Assembly: GCA_020425885.1 (NCBI GenBank) | Contig: JAGQRA010000832.1 | Span: forward strand, 1 to 7,639 | Length of the DNA stretch: 7,639 nucleotides | Direction of reading: 5' to 3' | Source: Planctomycetota bacterium | GTDB taxonomy: Bacteria; Planctomycetota; UBA1135; UBA2386 | Part shown: positions 5,717-7,639 of the stretch, piece by piece | Numbering within the stretch: position 1 is the first letter of the stretch | Layout: the number at the start of each line of letters is the position of its first letter | Made by a program: the position numbers and the translations under genes | Notes under the pieces: model-generated | Databases searched by the model: none | Told to the model about the DNA's origin: nothing | The model's input: the letters and a program-made list of their open reading frames with translations, nothing else

Positions 5717-6886
5717 ATGAACAAGAAGCTCGAGTTCACCGCCGACCGCACCCTGCTCCGGACCAAGGACATCACGCCGCCCGATGTCAAGGCGAAGGTC
5801 ACGTTCACGTTCAAGGTCGATGACGCGACCGAGCAGGCGATCCACGACTACTACAAGAAGAACGCCCAGAAGTTCCTCGACGACAAGCTCGACGGGCGAC
5901 TGGCCGGATTCGTCGATCCGATCGCCGATGCGCAGAAGAAGTTCGATTCGCTGCGGGCGAACGCGGGGCAGCTGCTGGACCGCGTGCCGTCGATGCTCGA
6001 CGCCGCGGAGATCAGCGCGCACAAGAAGGCGATCGATGACGCCCAGTCGGCGGCCAAGCGCTTCGAGGAGTTCCTGCCGACGGTGAACGCGCTGCTCAAG
6101 AACGCCGTCGCCAGCATCGAGAAGAAGGAGATCGATGTCTGGTTCAAGGAGTTCGAGGCCAAGGCGGTGGCGGCATGTGCGAAGGGCAAGAAGGCCAAGG
6201 ATCGCAAGGAGGTCATCTGCGTGGCGAAGGTCGTCCTCGTCGGCGTCTTCGTCCTCGGCACCGCTGCCGTCGGCATCATCGCCAGCTTCGCGACGTTGAA
6301 CCCCGGGCCGATCGCGCTCGCCGGAGCGGTCATCGGCGCCGTCGTCTCGGGCGGCTCGGCGATGCACTCCAGCTACAAGCTGTACAAGAAGGACTGGCCC
6401 AACGAGGAGCGCACGATCAAGAAGATCGAGGCCGACCTGGTGGCGCTCGGTGACATGGCCAAGCAGATGCGCGACAAGCACATCGCCAGTTTGAAGAAGC
6501 ATCTCGTCGAGCTGTCCGGGTATCGGGCCGATCGTGCCAAGGCCCTGGTGAACTACGACAGCCACGTCAAGAAGGCGAAGGTCGAGGTCGACAAGCTCTG
6601 GAAGGTCGCGGCGGAGACCGGAGATCCGAAGGCGGCGTCGAAGTGCAGCAACTTCCTCGGCTACCACGACAAGCTGGTCAAGGAGCGCTCGTCGCTGGAG
6701 TCCGCCGACAGCGCCGCGCAAGGGGTGGTCGATCGGGCCTCGAAGTTCGTCAAGGACTTCGAGGGGATCGAGGCCACGGCGATTGCCAAGGACGTCAAGG
6801 AAGCCGGCGAGAAGGTCGGCAGTGCGTTCGTCAAGTTCTCCGGCTTCTGTGCCGATCTCGCCGAGTGGTACGACGGTCTGAAGTAG
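5717..6886 (+). CDS. Helical protein with a central hydrophobic hairpin, alpha-pore-forming-toxin-like architecture
   Basis: I do not recognise this 389-residue protein by sequence. The start is forced: an in-frame TAG ends 9 bases before the ATG and the next Met is at residue 92. Residues 1-35 look like beta strands (KLEFTADRTLL, VKAKVTFTFKV). Residues about 37-163 are long, charged, helix-forming segments. Two adjacent hydrophobic stretches follow, about 166-192 (VLVGVFVLGTAAVGIIASF at its core) and 197-216 (PIALAGAVIGAVVSGGSA), joined by a short NPGP turn. Residues 225-389 are again long amphipathic helices rich in Lys and Glu. Helix-hairpin-helix with one buried hydrophobic hairpin is the layout of alpha-pore-forming toxins (HBL/NHE, ClyA, XaxA/YaxA types), though it also fits a membrane-anchored coiled-coil protein. 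There is no signal peptide. By count there are 52 Lys and 13 Arg, opposite to the Arg-rich methyltransferase upstream, while G/C-ending codons match the neighbours. No partner or immunity gene is visible. Being a real gene is near certain; the function is an inference. Confidence 0.85.
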   Translation: MNKKLEFTADRTLLRTKDITPPDVKAKVTFTFKVDDATEQAIHDYYKKNAQKFLDDKLDGRLAGFVDPIADAQKKFDSLRANAGQLLDRVPSMLDAAEISAHKKAIDDAQSAAKRFEEFLPTVNALLKNAVASIEKKEIDVWFKEFEAKAVAACAKGKKAKDRKEVICVAKVVLVGVFVLGTAAVGIIASFATLNPGPIALAGAVIGAVVSGGSAMHSSYKLYKKDWPNEERTIKKIEADLVALGDMAKQMRDKHIASLKKHLVELSGYRADRAKALVNYDSHVKKAKVEVDKLWKVAAETGDPKAASKCSNFLGYHDKLVKERSSLESADSAAQGVVDRASKFVKDFEGIEATAIAKDVKEAGEKVGSAFVKFSGFCADLAEWYDGLK

Positions 6887-6891
6887 CGGGC

Positions 6892-6943
6892 GCTGCTGCA
6901 GCAGCAGGGCGGCGCCGACGACCGCCGACGCCGTGACGGCGGT
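6892..6943. terminator. Candidate bidirectional terminator between convergent genes
   Basis: The 62-base gap between the stops at 6886 and 6949 contains a perfect 14-base palindrome (GCTGCTGCAGCAGC, 6892-6905) and a 7-bp stem (ACCGCCG 6921-6927 with CGGCGGT 6937-6943, 9-base loop). Neither is followed by a T-run on either strand, so intrinsic termination is uncertain. The position between convergent genes supports the idea; GC-rich sequence makes such stems common by chance. Confidence 0.3.
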
Positions 6944-6948
6944 GGCCG

Positions 6949-7464
6949 CTACTTCGCCTTCGCGAAGCCCATCGGGTCGTCGTCCGCCGACGGGCCGTAG
7001 ATCGACGGCACCGGCACGTCGAGCAGACGCAGGTAGACCGAGAGCTGGCCGCGGTGGTGGATCAGGTGGTTCGTCACGAAGCCGCGCAGCACTGCGACCT
7101 TGGGCTGGACGAAGAACACCTGCGAGCCGGCCCGGAACGTCCAGTCGGCGCACAGGTCGGCGTCGGTGGCCTGGGCGAGCGCCGCGCGATAGGCCTCGAC
7201 GTTGGCGTCGAGGTCGGCGAGCAGCGCGCCGGTGGTGGCGAAGGCCCGTGGCGGGAACGGCCGGGCGACGTCGAGTTCGCTCGTCGCCAAGGTCATCTTC
7301 CCCCAGGAGAAGATGTTGGCGACGTGCGCGGCGAGGTCGTGCAGCGACATCGACTTCGGGTGCGGCTGCCAGGCGAAGGACGCCTCGGGCACACGCTCGA
7401 GGACGCGGCGCGTGGTGGCCGCTTCGTGTTGCAGCTCGGGGAGTAGCGATTGTGCGATCGACAT
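6949..7464 (-). CDS. DinB/YfiT-like putative metal-dependent protein
   Basis: A 171-residue protein of the DinB four-helix-bundle superfamily, a normal length for the family. The start at 7464 is chosen because homologues begin just before the first helix (MSIAQSLLPELQHEAATTRR) and the longer open frame to 7587 adds only a low-complexity Arg/Pro/Ser stretch. AGGA 11 bases upstream and GGAGG 16 bases upstream make the ribosome site somewhat distant. The likely metal-binding histidines are H47 (SLHDLAAHVANI, 40-51) and H133 and H137 in NHLIHHRGQLSVYLRLL (132-148), the strongest family signature. The C-terminus (VPVPSIYGPSADD) is also typical. Family members include thiol-dependent S-transferases and many proteins of unknown activity, often linked to stress responses; the reaction here cannot be told. 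The gene converges with the hairpin-protein gene. Confidence 0.88.
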   Translation of the reverse strand: MSIAQSLLPELQHEAATTRRVLERVPEASFAWQPHPKSMSLHDLAAHVANIFSWGKMTLATSELDVARPFPPRAFATTGALLADLDANVEAYRAALAQATDADLCADWTFRAGSQVFFVQPKVAVLRGFVTNHLIHHRGQLSVYLRLLDVPVPSIYGPSADDDPMGFAKAK

Positions 7465-7639
7465 GGTCGGCGAGATCCTACCTCCGGCTGGGCGGATGGC
7501 AGCGCTGCGCGAGGCCGGCGTCGGGGCGGGTGACCTCGGCGTGTCCCTTTGTGACTCGGCTCGATCAGCGATCAGCTGCGTCCGCACCTTGCGCCGAGGT
7601 CCGAGGATTGCGGCGGCGATGGGCGAGTGCCGGGATGCG
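7465..7639. other. Upstream region of the DinB-like gene, no supported gene
   Basis: GC-rich sequence holding the leader of the DinB-like gene. It includes a tandem heptamer (CGATCAG at 7562-7568 and 7569-7575). No clear -35/-10 pair is visible on the minus strand. An ATG at 7619 with GAGGA 11 bases before it could open a plus-strand gene that runs off the window, but only 7 codons are visible. Confidence 0.4.

Noticed and set aside
5331..5720. Plus-strand frame ending in an ATGA overlap with the start at 5717
   Set aside because: The overlap suggests coupling, but codon third positions are not G/C-biased in this frame, the translation is low-complexity, and it begins inside the methyltransferase. 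Coincidence is more likely.
4463..7153. Minus-strand open frame of 896 codons across three genes
   Set aside because: It is antisense to the methyltransferase and the hairpin protein and part of the DinB-like gene, has low-complexity Arg/Leu/Asp/Val content and no family motif. Long stop-free antisense frames are expected at this G+C.
7562..7575. Tandem heptamer CGATCAG twice
   Set aside because: Only two copies of a 7-base unit; not enough for a repeat family or an operator claim.
7619..7639. Possible start of a plus-strand gene at the right edge
   Set aside because: Only seven codons are visible, so it cannot be distinguished from chance despite a GAGGA 11 bases upstream.
1..7639. CRISPR arrays, tRNA or rRNA genes, insertion sequences and defence systems
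   Set aside because: I looked for regularly spaced repeats, tRNA-like cloverleaf ends, transposase motifs and terminal inverted repeats, and saw none.

Overview
This is a GC-rich (roughly two-thirds G+C by eye) bacterial window with tightly packed genes. The best taxonomic guess is Planctomycetota or a close PVC-group relative. The reasons are a multi-haem cytochrome next to a PVC-type beta-propeller 'dehydrogenase', a secreted M64-type metallopeptidase, and a decayed C-terminus that resembles the short beta-rich tails common in planctomycete secreted proteins. This placement is inference from gene content; there is no rRNA or other marker gene.

Layout. (1) 3-1436 (+): the 3' part of a c-type cytochrome with three CXXCH motifs, open at the left edge of the window. 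(2) 1430-2896 (+): a secreted six- or seven-bladed-propeller-like protein whose ATG overlaps the previous stop, so the two are very probably translationally coupled and act together in periplasmic redox chemistry. (3) 2910-4295 (-): a secreted M64-family (IgA-peptidase-like) zinc metallopeptidase, convergent with gene 2 and separated by only 13 bases. Its Shine-Dalgarno sequence lies inside a perfect inverted repeat. (4) 4296-4474: a divergent intergenic region that also carries the remnant 3' end of a lost minus-strand gene. (5) 4475-5401 (+): a class I SAM-dependent methyltransferase of the Methyltransf_32 (PF13679) type. (6) 5402-5716: no intact gene; its first half reads like a fragment of a Calx-beta-type domain and its second half is probably leader or promoter sequence. 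(7) 5717-6886 (+): an unrecognised lysine-rich, largely helical protein with one central hydrophobic hairpin, an architecture like alpha-helical pore-forming toxins. (8) 6949-7464 (-): a DinB/YfiT-like four-helix-bundle protein, convergent with gene 7. (9) 7465-7639: upstream region of the DinB gene, with no supported gene.

Genes 1 and 2 form a functional pair. The rest look like independent units. The two gene remnants on either side of the methyltransferase suggest past rearrangement there. The most interesting candidate for an undescribed function is the hydrophobic-hairpin protein at 5717-6886. It stands alone, and no partner toxin, immunity gene or secretion system is visible in this window.
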